Source: Numida meleagris
Lineage: Eukaryota; Chordata; Aves; Galliformes; Numididae
Length of the DNA: 64,000 nucleotides
Reading direction: 5' to 3'
NCBI RefSeq assembly: GCF_002078875.1
Contig: NC_034422.1
Location: 3,096,923-3,160,922, forward strand
Position numbers and translations under genes: made by a program
In this document: positions 1 to 12,602 of the stretch, piece after piece
How the letters are laid out: each line of letters opens with the position of its first letter
Position numbering within the stretch: the stretch's first letter is position 1
The notes under the pieces: model-generated
What the model was told of the DNA's origin: nothing
Databases searched by the model: none
What the model saw: the letters and a program-made list of their open reading frames with translations, nothing else

Positions 1-3000
1 GGAATTTGTGTAAATTGATTCAGCCCTCATCAGATTTTTGGATTTTTTTCTTAACCTTCCACTGTATAGAATTAAATAATATCTTTGTTTCTTCTTCTAT
101 CTGTCTTAAAATCCATGTTTGATCTCTTGAGTTACTGTAAGGCACACAGAAATTTATTGAAGAAAAGATAGTGAAATGTAAAACTTATTACTTTGCCAAG
201 TAGAAACAGCAAGTCAAAGGGAAATCTTGTGATAAGATCTACTTCTTTTTGTAACTTAAAAGTTGGTAGAATGGTCCTAGACACAAGTCTATTTCTCACC
301 TGACAACCAACAAATCATCTGCTGATCATGTAAATACAACTTACTTGAAGGCAAACTGCAGTTTCCAGACCAGACAAATGACACAGTCTATGGAAAATAA
401 CACGTTGTCATTTTAGTAACTTTCATTAACCTAATAGCAGTCTTATTTCATGTCTTAGTGCTCATTTCTAAAGTGTACTTGTACATCCGGAAATTTACTG
501 AAAGGAAAAACTGAATTATTTTTAGAATTATAAAGGCAAAAGTCCAAAACCACCATGCCAGCTACTCTTTATTATCAGACAGAAAAAATCAACCATTAAT
601 CATCATTATAGTAAAATCACACTTTAAATATAGTGTACACATTAATCTAAGCACCAAATTATGAAGCTCTGTGTTGCCAAGTGAAAACCAAGGACTTAAT
701 CTTCAGTTCTTTATATTGCAAGTAGATCTCCTACATTAGAGAATTTCTTGTGTATGAGTCAGCTGATGAGAAAAAAAACCTACAAACCCCCCACATGTTT
801 AATGGGGCAGGCTGTAAATTAAGAAGTTAATGATTCCAGGACACTTAAATGAGAATGATAGCATTGGGCTCCAATTTCCTCAATGGAATTGTCTATGCTC
901 ATCATACAGATCATATATGGTGCTTTGAATTTCAGTATTACTGTATCTGGAGCTAGAAAAATGGCACCCATTAGGTTATTTATTCTCCATTAGTTTTCTG
1001 CTGGTTTAACCTCCCTCACTAATTCCTTTAATACATGTTTTACTTAGAATACTCAATACATTCAACTTTTCACAGTTGATTTATCTTACACGCAGGAGAA
1101 ACCGGTGTCTGAAGTACCAGATATACAAATTATCTTGAATGATATTCTTCTGCTGATGCTGTAATCTGAAATATAAAAACCAAAAACATTCTGTAATGTT
1201 CTATGTTTGCTATAGCCCACACCTTTAACTTCACTTGTTTTGTGGATTGGGCATTAACAGACTTTTCCCTGTTCAGTTTTTGAGGAATAATTATAGGCCT
1301 AAAAATTGCATTTTTTTCATTCTTATTTAATCTTTTACACTGACAGGTAGACTGAAACCAGTATTAAGTGATAGCATTGGTTTGCTGGAACAAGACACGC
1401 AGCTTAATAGATTACTGATATGAGAAATAATAACAATTTGCACAGATCACATTTATGAGCATGTAATTAGAAAGAGCTGAACTGAAACTTCAGAATTTCA
1501 AATGGATGGTAATTTCAGTGCCTTTCAAAAGATTAACTCTGTATTTTTCTAAATCCAAAGATTTGAATGGAAATTAGGGCTCAATCAAAGGGGTCTAAAG
1601 TATCTTTTATTTTAGGAGAAATTAGTCTCTTTTAGAAAGTTATATAGCTGCATGAGAACTCTTAGAAGGATCATTCTTTATTACATAGGGAGCAATTTGG
1701 TATGCCTTCCTTGTTAAAGAAGAAAATCTTCCCTGCTGAATTCTGTGAGCTTTTCTTTGAGAACTGCTATGTGAAGACTTTCAACATCTACTTAGAATGT
1801 GTAGTGTAAGTTTCAGAAAGCTGAAGTTTATTACAGGGAGAAACACAAGCAACCTCCAACCCCAGCAGAGCAGCTTCAAACCTTTAATGTTCATATCTGT
1901 ATTTAATTTCAGCAGTCAAGGCTCATCTGTAGTTTGCAATTCAAATTCTGACATTTGCTTTTGTTACTGCTTTTTGTTGCTATTGCTGTGCAGTTTAGGA
2001 CTTTCTCTTCTGTGCTATGGGAAACAGGTAGAAGCTTTTAAGCAGCATCACATAAGTGTAGGTGGATAGTCCTCTCTGCACAGAAACTATCTTGCGTGTT
2101 AATTACCGTACAAGACTTTTGTTTTTGAGCTTTAGCTTGATAAATTCTGGAAAAAGTAGCAGCTTACAATTTTACAATTTCTTGTTTTTATGGCTACATG
2201 TGGAGACCATCAGTTTTGAAAACAAGATTATGTCCAAATTAATGTATGGTTTTTTATTTGGATGGTTGGGTTTTTTCTTGTATTCCGCTAATTGTCACCA
2301 TGCATTTTGGTCTCTCAGAAGAACTCTTAAAATTGATGACCTTCCCTTGATGTACTTGGAAACCATTGTTTATATGGTCATTACCCTCATTTCTTATTTA
2401 AATTTTTTACATTCTTGGTCTATTACATCTTAACTATTCCTCTGTGGCTGGAATCTGATAAGCAGTAGTTTCACAAAAGATGCTCCCAGGCAGCCTTCAC
2501 CTGCTGGCAAGAGTTATTCTCTATCACAACAGCTAGTCAGAGAAATAAATGTACATAATGCTCTGCTTACTGTACATCGATCCTGAAATTGTAGTTACTA
2601 TAGTGCTCACATAGTCACTACACTAGTTAGAGCTAAGCCTAGCCTGAGCTAGCAGTGTAATTGATGTTATATGATGCTAGGGATTTCCTTGTGTTGTAGA
2701 GCTTGGTATTTTGCTGCAGTTTTTCTGTTTCATTGATTGACACTATTTTCAAAGCACATGTGAAAAAATAACTTGGATGCAAATTGTAATTATTATCATA
2801 GCTCGCTAGCATTTAATGTCTTTGAAGCTCTTAGATGAAAATTGATTGGTGTCAATATTGGCCAATACCACATAGTGTTGTGCAGTATTCCATGCTGAAC
2901 TGATTGAGGAGTGAGACGTTTCTGGTGATTTCCAATTCTGCAGGCAACTGAATTTGAAAATTATCACTCATGTAAAACTATGTAAAAATAGAAAGGAAGG

Positions 3001-3733
3001 GGAAAATGTCCATTGGTTCTGAATGATTAAGTTTTAGCCAGATCTGCCTACATAATAAACCTGCCAGTACCAACCTTAAACATTGTTTGACAGTGTGTAT
3101 AAACTTTGTGGGAATTCATAACAAAAAGAAAGATAAAAGCAGAACTAAAGCATCCTACAATAATCGTGGTCTGTAAGATGTATTTCTTGTCAGATGTTAT
3201 AAACGTGCAGTTAATAGTTTGAAACTTCATGAATACTAATCCTGAGACATCAAAGTAAGATTACTCTGTATAACAGCAAGCTAATCTCTGAATTTAATAT
3301 ACACACTGTACTTTTAATTTAGATAATGAAAGGCATAGAGTTTTAACCAGTATAAATTTTGTGTAGTGATAAAAGAATTGATAGTTTTACTTTGCTGATT
3401 TACTCTGATGGAAATGCTGCAGCACCCTGTTCTTTCTCTTTAACCCTAAAGCTTTTAATCTTTTTATAATGTCTATTTTATAAATGGATCGCTGATGCTT
3501 TTAAGTTGACGTTTTAGGGTACCACTGCCAGACACATCACTCCTGGAAGTTTTACTTATTTCTGTGCATATTTTACTTAAGGAGGCCAACTAGAAAGTGA
3601 CGCATTCTAAATCATGTAAGATGTTGGGTGTTTTAAAGCTTTGTGTTAGAAATTGAGCCTCCAGTCTCAGACCTCTAAGCAAGGAATATTTTACAAGAAG
3701 TAAATGCTTTTTAAGGTATTTCAAACTTTGGGG
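1..3733. other. AT-rich non-coding DNA
   Basis: No gene is supported. The longest open frame (+ strand, 2062-2433, 123 codons) encodes an unrecognisable, hydrophobic, low-complexity peptide, with no splice or promoter context to back it. A second frame (1797-2069) overlaps its start. I saw no repeat family, tandem array or RNA gene. It reads as ordinary intergenic or intronic unique DNA. Confidence 0.75.
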
Positions 3734-3763
3734 TTTTTTTTCTTTTTTTTTCTTTTTTTTTCC
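3734..3763. repeat. Imperfect poly-T tract (T8-C-T9-C-T9-CC)
   Basis: Three T runs of 8, 9 and 9 bases are separated by single Cs. On the minus strand it reads as a lysine-coding A-rich run, which is the only reason a 96-codon minus frame (3590-3880) looks basic. No target-site duplication or SINE/LINE body is visible beside it, so it is called a simple low-complexity tract and not a retroposon tail. Confidence 0.9.
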
Positions 3764-4463
3764 ACTGAACCCAAATAGAAGCTGAGTGCCACTTTTGGCA
3801 AGCTTGTTTACTTTGTTCCCTTTAATCGAAACTGCTGATTTTGATACTGCTGTTAGTCTAGGCTTGGCATGCTTTACCAAGTTGCAATGTAGCTAATTGT
3901 TGTCTCTCTTCAACATCTTTAGCCTAGGGGCCCTATAAGCAAGAAAATAAGAAGTCAGGGCAGCATTTGGTAAATAGTAGTCATCTAGGCATTCAGCTTT
4001 ACCAGAGAACATGACAGTAGTAGTTCCACAATATCGACCAGCTGAAATAATTGTATGTCGTCTTGAACAGCAAAACGGCAAATTTCTAAAGCCAGTATTA
4101 TCTCTTTTCATTTCTTTAGTATTTTTTCCTATTGTGAAATCTGTCTCAGGTACTAGGAAATGTGTTTTTCTGTGAGCCTGAAACAAATTGAGGAGCAAGC
4201 CCACAGAAGACAGTTTTGGAGTTCATAACCCAAGCTGTAGCATGAAAAGTAATTTATAGATAACAAACCATTAACCTTGAAGAGGAGAAGGTCAGCAAAC
4301 TGGCAGCACTTTTATTAAAAAGCTGTGTGGGAAGAGAAGAGCAGTATCTCAAACCTATCACAAACACGTGAAATGCTATGATCATTTTACACCTCAGTAA
4401 GCAGCGCTCCTTCAAGAATTCACCTACGTTAGATTGAATTATATAAGAACATTCCAAAGGCTC

Positions 4464-4503
4464 ACAATAGTAATAGTACTTTACTATTGTAATACAATAG
4501 TAA
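4464..4503. repeat. Three-unit direct/inverted 10-mer repeat
   Basis: The 10-mer ACAATAGTAA lies at 4464-4473, its exact reverse complement TTACTATTGT at 4481-4490, and a second exact direct copy at 4494-4503. The middle unit can pair with either flank, so two hairpins with loops of 7 and 3 bases exclude each other. All three units are perfect. Function is unknown; slippage or a replication template-switch could create it. Confidence 0.85.
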
Positions 4504-5569
4504 ACTTCTGCTAACAGTACTCTGAAGGTTCTGACATGTGCAAGTGTGCGCGTAAGCATTTAAAGCCCATTACAAATAGAATATGTGGGTACTGCCACTT
4601 CACTGCTAATAGAAATACTCTTGCCGATTTTCTTCCATGTACTGTCATCTCTGCACCAGTTCCTACAGGAATTTAACTATTTATGATGACCTGCTTACAA
4701 TCATTTCGTGGAAAACTCTCCTGAGTCCTGTTTTTTCTCTGTTGCTTTTAAGTGCTTAAATTGCACGTATTTCACTAAGTGATATCATTGGTTTCTCAGT
4801 TAGCATTTTGGCATCATGTGTCCATAAATACCCCTAGTAATTGGATGGCTGTATTGTTTAAGTAAGACTATGTGTTTCAGGTACAATTGTAGCATAAATA
4901 TTCCGAATAACTCAAATTTCCAGCAAATTCAGAATGAATCAAAATTGCATGAAGCTTCCAAGGACACTTTCAGGAAGAAAGGCACACTCTAATGTTGTTT
5001 AGATGTTCTGTATGTTCTTCTGTTGGTTTAGATTACAAACTAGGGTGAGAATCCTATTCTTTCAACTTGTCAGCTCAACATCTGCACAGCAGTTAATAAA
5101 CAATACATTTAGAGAATCCAAAAGCAAACTATGTTACCTTAGTCAGCAAACTGGTGGATTGTTTTTCCTGTTTTTCTTGTGTCTTTTTCTGCTGTCTGCC
5201 TGCTTGAAAACATAAAAGAGACAAAGATTCCTTAAGTTTGTTAAAGATAGCTCTGCTTGGGAATAAAAATATCTTAAATGGAAATGGCAGTAATGCATCT
5301 TCCACTATCATTCTCACCAGATGACTGCTGCCATCTGGGCAACAATAAGCTTTTCTTAGCCATATAGTTGCAGTGAGTTCCCAGAAAAAGCATAGCTAAA
5401 CTGCCACAGAAATAATTAAACCTTCTAGATGAAGAGTATATACTGGTCTCTTAAGGATAAAATATTATAGAATAATTATATTAATAATTTGTAATTTTGA
5501 TTTAAATTATATACCATAACTTTGATCCAAGTTAACTTGGTTTACTATTAAATATTTTTGGGTAAATGT

Positions 5570-5675
5570 ACTTATTTAAATAGTGGAACAGTAGATAAAT
5601 AATGACATTAATTCAGAGAAGGTCACACAAAGGAAATGCACAGTTCCACCAGTTGTCTGAAAGGGGCTATGTCCT
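5570..5675 (-). mobile_element. Possible degraded MIR (CORE-SINE) relic, antisense
   Basis: AAGGTCACACA at 5619-5629 matches the reverse complement of the highly conserved MIR core. It is followed by a diverged stretch resembling the continuation AGTAAGTGG-CAGAGCC and preceded by a weak counterpart of the ATTTTACAG...GAGGAAAC segment at the expected distance. Only the 11-base block is clean, so this is a tentative call. MIR elements are tRNA-derived, non-autonomous SINEs, long inactive in amniotes. Confidence 0.35.
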
Positions 5676-7663
5676 TAGCAAAATCATGTAACTAGTATTA
5701 TTAGCATGATTTCCCAATGAAGCAAGATTTGTATGCTGGTCTATCTATCACGCCTACCTTTACTTCTTCCTTCCCCATAACTTTTTGAATATTTGGAGCG
5801 GTATTGATTAGAGAAGTAGAGGGAAGCTTCAAAGACTTAAAGTACTTCCAACCGGATTGCTCAAAATACGACTCAGGAGATTCCCATAGTCTTCAATGCT
5901 GCTGTTACCACATCAGTAAGAGTTAACCAGAGACACAGGACTGCCCTGGCTGATGACATAGGAGTGAGCTGCTCAGGACACTCATAGTATTGGCCCCAGA
6001 AAAAGCCCTCTGTGACTCAGGCAGCAGGCATAGAATAGGGGGATGCAAAGAATGGAGGCAGCGAGAGCATTGGTGCGTGGACTGAAGTGTGTGGAGAATC
6101 CGGAAACAAGAAAAGAGCTGCATTAGCAGTGCCATTCAGGGAAATTCCCTCATCCATTACATCACCGCCATGGGGTACAAACTCCACAATATTTATAATC
6201 CTCTGTTAGAAAGGCAAATTGATTCGTTCAATTATTGTGTTTTCTATTTAGATAGATCATAATTTGGAACTAATTTTACCTCCTGGTTAGAGGTGATGGA
6301 TAGAGGATTACAGTATGAAAGAACAAATGCCTTATCAAATATTCAGCAAGAACAGCTACAAACTTCTTAGGTTGACTTTGCTACTGCGCAGAGCAATTAT
6401 AATGAATTTTAAATAAAACAGAATATCAAGAGATAAATGCAGATTGTGGCTGACAGAAAGTTGAGGGAGTTTGCCAGTCATGCAGACAGCTAGATTACCG
6501 TCTAGTAAGAGAAAGATTCCTCGTTGCACATAGTAATAAAACAGGGTTTAAATTTAATAATATAAAATGGAAAGTTATGCCTTAGGGATTGAAAATGAGG
6601 ATGTCTTGCTATGAGAAGAAGAGAAGGTCCTGAATTGCATTGATGGATGATAAGATACCTGTCAGTGAGAGCTGAGCGTGAAAAAGGAACTTCTTATGCA
6701 TTGAGTCGATTAGTGTACTCTGGAACATGAATTCTTGCTCTAAAGCCCGGGATACAGTTAGCATCTTGGAAAAGAAGGGAGCATTTGGACTAATGCTAAC
6801 AAAAAAATTAGCACCTAATATTTTCTGGTACGAAAGGATTCCAAAACATTTGTAATGCCTCTAGTTTCCTATTTTTCTAAGGCATATTTTGGTCTTTTGT
6901 GTATAATTGTTTTACTATAAGAAGGTTTTCTATGGTTTATGGTGCATATATTTAATTCCATTTATGTTAATGGCTGATTTTGCAGTGGTTTTACACAGTG
7001 AATCGGAGACCTCTCCTGCTCTTATGTTTCAAGTCAGTAGTGCTACAGTGATATTAATCGACATATGATTTGGACCAATACAGCTGATGTTGAAGTCATC
7101 TTTTTACACTATAAAGTTTGTGCGCAGAGAGGCACAGAACCACAGAAAGTGTGGAAAAATGTAGACTAATTGTTGCCATCAATCTCTATTTACCCTGGAT
7201 GAAGTGCCTTAGAAAGCACAGGCAATGACAGTAATCCAGTGAAGATAATAAACTGACTGCTGTTCAGAACGTCATCTTTTTGTTTTTAACTGCCTCAACC
7301 AATAAACACACTACATAAACACATTCAGTGCTTTCCCCCCAACCTTTGAAATAGGTGGAAGTCTAGGTATTGCATAGTGCATACACGTGAGGTAGCAAGC
7401 ATTGGGACTGTTATGCTCCAGCTACTAAATATATAGCCCTTGAAAATAAAATATTTTATGCTTTTTATGCATTTTATCTTCCCTAAACAGTTATATATAC
7501 AAAAGACTATAATCAGTCCTATAATATGCTATACATGTGTATTGCTTAGGAGTTAACATTAGTAACAGTGTTCTTCAAATGCTGTATGGACTGTTGTTCA
7601 TTAGTAGAGAAAGCATCAACATTACATACTCCTTGTTTATGGTCTGCTTGGAAATGCATTATT

Positions 7664-7680
7664 TCATTATAATATAATGA
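7664..7680. repeat. AT palindrome
   Basis: TCATTA (7664-7669) and TAATGA (7675-7680) are perfect inverted arms around a 5-base spacer. The short arms and AT composition make chance occurrence easy. It also carries two TAAT homeodomain-type cores. Confidence 0.5.
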
Positions 7681-8070
7681 TTAATGAGCATGCAAATGTA
7701 CTTATACTAGTTGGCTGGTTATTTGGTTTGAAAATGGAGATTTATTAAACATATACCGCTGCAGTAGGTGCACATGGGAGTATAGTCAAACAGATGTAAG
7801 CTATGATAACTGAGCATTTGCCATCTGAGCATTCAAGAAGCTAAAAACAGGTAAGTATTCATATTTGACTGAACAGATTGAAAGCGTTGTTGTAGTTAGT
7901 TATTCTGAGAGAGTTTGGAAGGGGTCATAGGCACAGATAAAAAATAAAATAAAAATAAAACTACTGCAGTCAGGTCTGTCCAGCCTTTCTGACCATGTGC
8001 AGAGAACGGATGTAGATGTTTAGAAGATAACCTGTTACTTTCGGCTTTGGTTTGTTGGTTTGTTATGGTT

Positions 8071-8108
8071 TTTTTTTGTTTGTTTGTTTGTTTGTTTGTT
8101 GTTTTTTT
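8071..8108. repeat. (TTTG)n microsatellite with flanking T runs
   Basis: A run of TTTG units spans about 8075-8101, with a poly-T run before it and T7 after it. On the minus strand it is (CAAA)n. Tetranucleotide repeats of this type are common in vertebrate introns and intergenic DNA. Length polymorphism is likely. Confidence 0.9.
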
Positions 8109-11100
8109 AACCAGTGTGTGGTACAATAGATTTCTAAGGAAAAGCTGAAAACATTGTATTCAAGCTGTGTTTTCCTAGGGTCAGAACTACTGTTATCCTT
8201 TACTATATCACACCACTCACACGGCATCTAGTGAACAGGTAATTAATACTATCTGTCAGGTATTAGGAAAGCATCTGATGAGTTTAATCAAAGACACTGG
8301 AGAATGTAGAGGAGACAGACATTAAAAAGAAAAAGAAAAAAGTAACAAAAGATTTAAAAAGAAGAAAGTACATATTATGAAATATTGTTTGTTTTCTCTC
8401 ACATAGCTCTATCTATTTTTGTAGAAGATTCCTTCGGTTGCTCACAGGAGCAGAAATATTGAAGTTTGCTTTTTTTTTTTTAATGAAATGTTCAGCCCCT
8501 GTCGGGGCTAAGGGTTGCTTGTTACTCTGAGTGAAACATGAGGAAAGCAAAGTACCATATGAAGCCTGTCTTGGTCATGTCTGCTTTCTGTGAATATGTT
8601 TCTGCACTTATTCTTGCTGGAGCAAAGCTATAAGAAGATTGCGTTCCTTTGGACTTCTTTTCTTCAGCTCTCTCTCTAATCCTTCACACTCAAGAGTACA
8701 GGACGGATTTGGTTAATAAATCGAATAAGGTACAAAATGAGTACAGAGGAGAAAGCACTTGGATGAATGCATTGCATTACTGTCTGAAAGCACATAAATA
8801 AGGCAATAGAATGTTTTCTGATCTTTTTTAGTTTAATTATCATTCTACTTATCAATATGTTTTTTCTTAGTTGCTTGAAATGAAAAATTTATGTGAGGAA
8901 TTCACTGGGGAGAAGTGAACTAAAGAGTAAATCCTAGGTTTTTCTGTTTCCACCTGTGAACAGTGCTAGTTTCATAACGACGAGATGGCTGCCTCTGGAG
9001 AGTATCCCAGTGACCAAAAAAGTAAATAAATATTAAGGCACAAAGAAGGATTGCTGACGTGACTGCTGTTGTCAAAAATTTCTTGTTTATTCACAAAGAA
9101 AATGATGATAGTTTCATCTCTCACTACATTAGAGCTTGTGGTCACCCCTACGTATTGATTTTTTTTTAGAATTAAACTCCCCAGGAGTTATTCTGTATTA
9201 TCAATTCTTTATTTGCTTGCTTGCTTTCTGTGACCTGACATACCACCACCTTCAGGAAAGTTTGTAATGGAGTGATAGTCTTTTAAAAAAAAATCTGAGA
9301 TTATAATTAAAATAAAGACAGTGTGGCCAGCAATATTATGCCTCATTAAACATTACCTTGAACATTTTAATTTAGTCAGTTTTAAATTTTATTAAAATAT
9401 CATTTATCTCTTACTGTGAAGGTGGTAGAAAATGTAATGAGAATAAATAGTCAAGATTAAAAGGAGAATTTCTTCTGATTACAAATATGATAGATGAAAT
9501 ATTGCCCAGAATGGTGTATGTGAGTGTGTTTTACTCCGGGTATTGACTTTGTCTAGAGGATAAAATAAGAATGCAGCTTTCGGAATGATGAGCTTGTTAT
9601 GGCTCAGGCAAGTGAAACTAACAAAAAAAAAAAACCCAAACTCTGCCACTCCCATCTAAGTGTAACTAATGGGGACTGTCACTTCTGCAGCTGACAAGCT
9701 TTAAATTGTCACAGAATCTCCCACTTCATATCGGTGCTGGCACCATCCCACAAATGGAAGTACAGATGAGCTCACTGTGTTGATGCAGACGAAGCATTTC
9801 TTAGCATTATGCTTTTCGATATCACTTACGTATTTCTGACAAACTAGCCAAGCATTCTGATTCTTTGCCACAATTGGTATCAGAGATAGCATTTATTTCA
9901 GATGTTATGAGATAGCACAGTATCTCTCTTCTCAGTGCTGGCATCCAGCCACGTCCCATGGCCATGAGCTACTTCAGGAAAGCCCTTACCAGAGTGCTTC
10001 AAGCATGCGCCCTTACGTCCATCTAAACTGGGCTACAAGGCAGCTGCTCTGAAACACTACTCAAAAAGCTGCTAGAATTAAAAAGTGTGATTCATACTGA
10101 GCTTGTGCTTGGAATTGGACACAACTGTGGAACTGTGAATTTACTTGAAACTGTCATAGTATCAACGATTTTACAACCAGAGAATAAGAGCAGAGATGTA
10201 TAACAGCTTTGAAAAAAAATAGGAAAACATGTGCAGTTCTCTAAAAACAGGTTATCTTTTTAAATCAGATTGATTTGCATTCAGTATCTTAAAATCTGAA
10301 ATGATAACTCAGTGAAAATATCACCTGTCTTCCTGTAAGAATGTTTTTTTTTCCTCTGTTAAGAATAGCTTTGTCACTTTGGATTTCATGTTATATTTTC
10401 AATCTGGTCCTATTTTCCTGCCAAACAAAAAATAATCGGTGAACTTGCTTGAATGCCTTTAACCTCTAAAAATTATTCAGGAAGTCTGCTTCACTCGTCT
10501 AGCTCTTAAAAACACTTTGTGTGTTCAGGTCAACAACTGCAGTTTCCATCCAAAGACCAGCACAGCTGTGTCAGAGAAAGCAATCTTTTTACTTCTGCAT
10601 TTCCTTCTTGTTATATAACACAGCTTTTCTGACCATACTAAAATTTCAGAGGTGGTTGCAGTCATGGCATGGGGTTGGGATAATGTGTTTGATAGCGCGT
10701 TCTCCAAAATGAATGTGCGGTTACTGTTTGACTTCTGGGGCTCTCCTGAGCTGAAGTACACCTTGCCAAGTGTTTGCTAACTGTAGGGCATTTTGGAAAG
10801 CATGTAGCAAAGCATGGCTTTAAGTACTTTTCGCTCTTGGAATATACTTCAAGGCTGAAATACTTCTTGTTTAAAAATGATCAGTCTAAAACCCAAACTA
10901 AATAACCCAATGCAAAAGAAGAAATTTAACCTTAAGTAGAAATTCTATGCTGTGCAGATTTTTATGCCATTTTAACAAGTGATAATACTTTTCAAGAGGA
11001 AGTGTGTACCAGATATGCTGCTGGAGGTCAAAAATATTTTAAAATGATTTATTTTAGTGTTGATAAAGTTCTATAATAGAAGGCATAATTGATATTTGAT

Positions 11101-12577
11101 CTGCCTTACATTTGCTCTCTGATTGATTATGCTGATAGCTGTACCCATTGACTGGTATCTATTGGATTTATAAAGAACTATAGCATATAGAAGCTATCGT
11201 AAATACTTATTTTTCTATTCCACCAACAGTATCTTGATATTCTCAGAACCCTTAGTTCTTTGCCGCTTTCGTATCAGATAGGATATGCTTATCTAGCTCA
11301 AGCAAAGATAAACAAGTGAATACAAAAGTCTATGCAGCACAGTGCACAGCACCATGCAGAGCTACAAGCTTCAGTCCTGGAAAAAATATCTGCCTAGACT
11401 CAAGCCAAAGTAATTAGTTCTGCCATTCTGGAAGGGTAATTAGTCAAAGCACCACACTTGGGCAGCCATGGTGCTTCTGCCTCCAGAGATAACTCCCCAT
11501 GGGCAGCTCAGGCACCTCTGCAAGGTGCTACTCCGCAGAGCCCAGCACAGGCATGTCTGTCCCTGCTGCAATAGAATAGCTTTGCCTCCCTTGAATTGCT
11601 GCGCCTCTTAATCATTTCTCTTCGTAATCTATAATAAGGAAAGCAGCTTTGGTTTTATTTTCCATATGAAACGTAACCTTTGTTTTACTTAAATGAAGGC
11701 CAAATCTTTCTTCTCTTTCTTATTAAGTTCTTCAAATAAACCACATCTGTTATGAAACTACAGTAGCTGACCAGAGAACAGTCATTAAAAATATATGGCA
11801 TGTTATGGGATGTCATTCATACTTAATATGTGCACTAGAGTGAACATTTAAGTAGTTTATTTTACCTTGTTTGCCCCATTTAGGTACTCCAATCAATCCT
11901 TAGATGTGTTTGTCACTTCTTAGATGCATTCTCTTGAAATTACATTGCTGAAATGAAGTCTGCTTCCTCTTCATCCCTGCACTCCATATAGTGATATGTT
12001 GAAAATAATACACTGTTTGCCATATGTTTCATTTGCTCCTCTTACTTTTCTTTATTCTGTTTTCAACATTTTCTTTTTACATTGCTGTATAAGGTTTTTA
12101 TTTTTAAAGCTAAGTGCAACTCGTGTTAGAACCACCTCTGTGGTTTATAATGTATTGTTCGCATGCACAGATACGAGACTTTTAACTATAAGCCAAAACA
12201 AGTTGCTACTGGTTACTTCAGCCAGAACTTCCATGTTCTGAAATGGTCTTCCAGCGCTGACTTTTATTTAAATAAATGACATTTGTACCTGCCAGGCAGG
12301 GTCTGCAAGTATCAAAATTGCAAAATTCTTTGCTGAAATGTGACAGAAGGTTAAAAAATTGTTCAATTATTATTACTATTTGAGTAAGTACAAAACAAGC
12401 AAAAAAACTTTTATTTGAACAGTCACCTGGCTCCATTTTCTGTTGCTTGTCCATGTTCTAGCTGCATACAGAACAGTACACAGTGGGCTGCCAGATTTTG
12501 GCTGGTCTCATATACATAGTGAGCTGCTAGAATGTCCTCTACATAGAGCTAAGTATCTTGTCAATGAAACAGAAAAA
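8109..12577. other. AT-rich non-coding DNA
   Basis: Nothing coding is supported. Visible structure: an A/G-rich patch (8323-8341), a T12 run (8470-8481), a short GC hairpin (8494-8509), an A12 run (9623-9634), and a slightly GC-richer patch near 11460-11600 that lacks enough CG dinucleotides to be a CpG island. The overlapping opposite-strand frames at 10521-10761 shadow each other and neither is credible. Confidence 0.7.
8494..8509. repeat. GC-rich perfect hairpin
   Basis: AGCCCC (8494-8499) and GGGGCT (8504-8509) are perfect arms around a 4-base TGTC loop, directly after a T12 run in AT-rich DNA. In bacteria a GC hairpin followed by Ts would suggest a terminator. Here the T run precedes the stem on the plus strand and the setting is vertebrate, so that reading is not supported. 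Confidence 0.7.
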
Positions 12578-12602
12578 ACAAACAAGCAAACAAACAAAAA
12601 AA
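12578..12602. repeat. (AAAC)n microsatellite
   Basis: About six AAAC-type units with one G substitution, ending in a short A run. It is a simple low-order repeat, with no SINE body or target duplication seen beside it. Confidence 0.85.

Larger units (their letters stand above)
3764..8074. other. AT-rich non-coding DNA with small palindromes
   Basis: No coding gene is supported. The interval holds the three-unit repeat at 4464-4503, a possible antisense MIR relic at 5570-5675, a small AT palindrome at 7664-7680 (TCATTA and TAATGA around a 5-base spacer), an A-rich (AAAAT)n-like patch at 7939-7960, and a consensus-quality splice-donor string (CAG then GTAAGTAT) at 7848-7858. The minus frame 3893-4204 (103 codons) and minus frame 4254-4559 (101 codons) match nothing I recognise. 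Confidence 0.7.

Noticed and set aside
2062..2433. 123-codon plus-strand frame with hydrophobic residues
   Set aside because: Phe/Leu/Ser-rich translation is typical of T-rich non-coding DNA, and nothing was recognised.
3590..3880. Basic, lysine-rich minus frame resembling a ribosomal-type protein
   Set aside because: The lysines come from the imperfect T tract read in antisense, and there is no homologous motif on either side.
6990..7025. ACACAGTGAATCGGAGACC as a microRNA-128-like sequence
   Set aside because: Only the first part resembles the mature sequence, the later bases differ and no precursor hairpin is present.
7765..7850. Exon ending at the consensus donor near 7851
   Set aside because: The donor is excellent, but the upstream acceptor candidate lacks a polypyrimidine tract and all frames have stops. 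Left as a donor-like string only.
8494..8509. GC hairpin near a T run as an intrinsic terminator
   Set aside because: The T run is on the wrong side for the plus strand and the DNA is vertebrate. No bacterial context exists.
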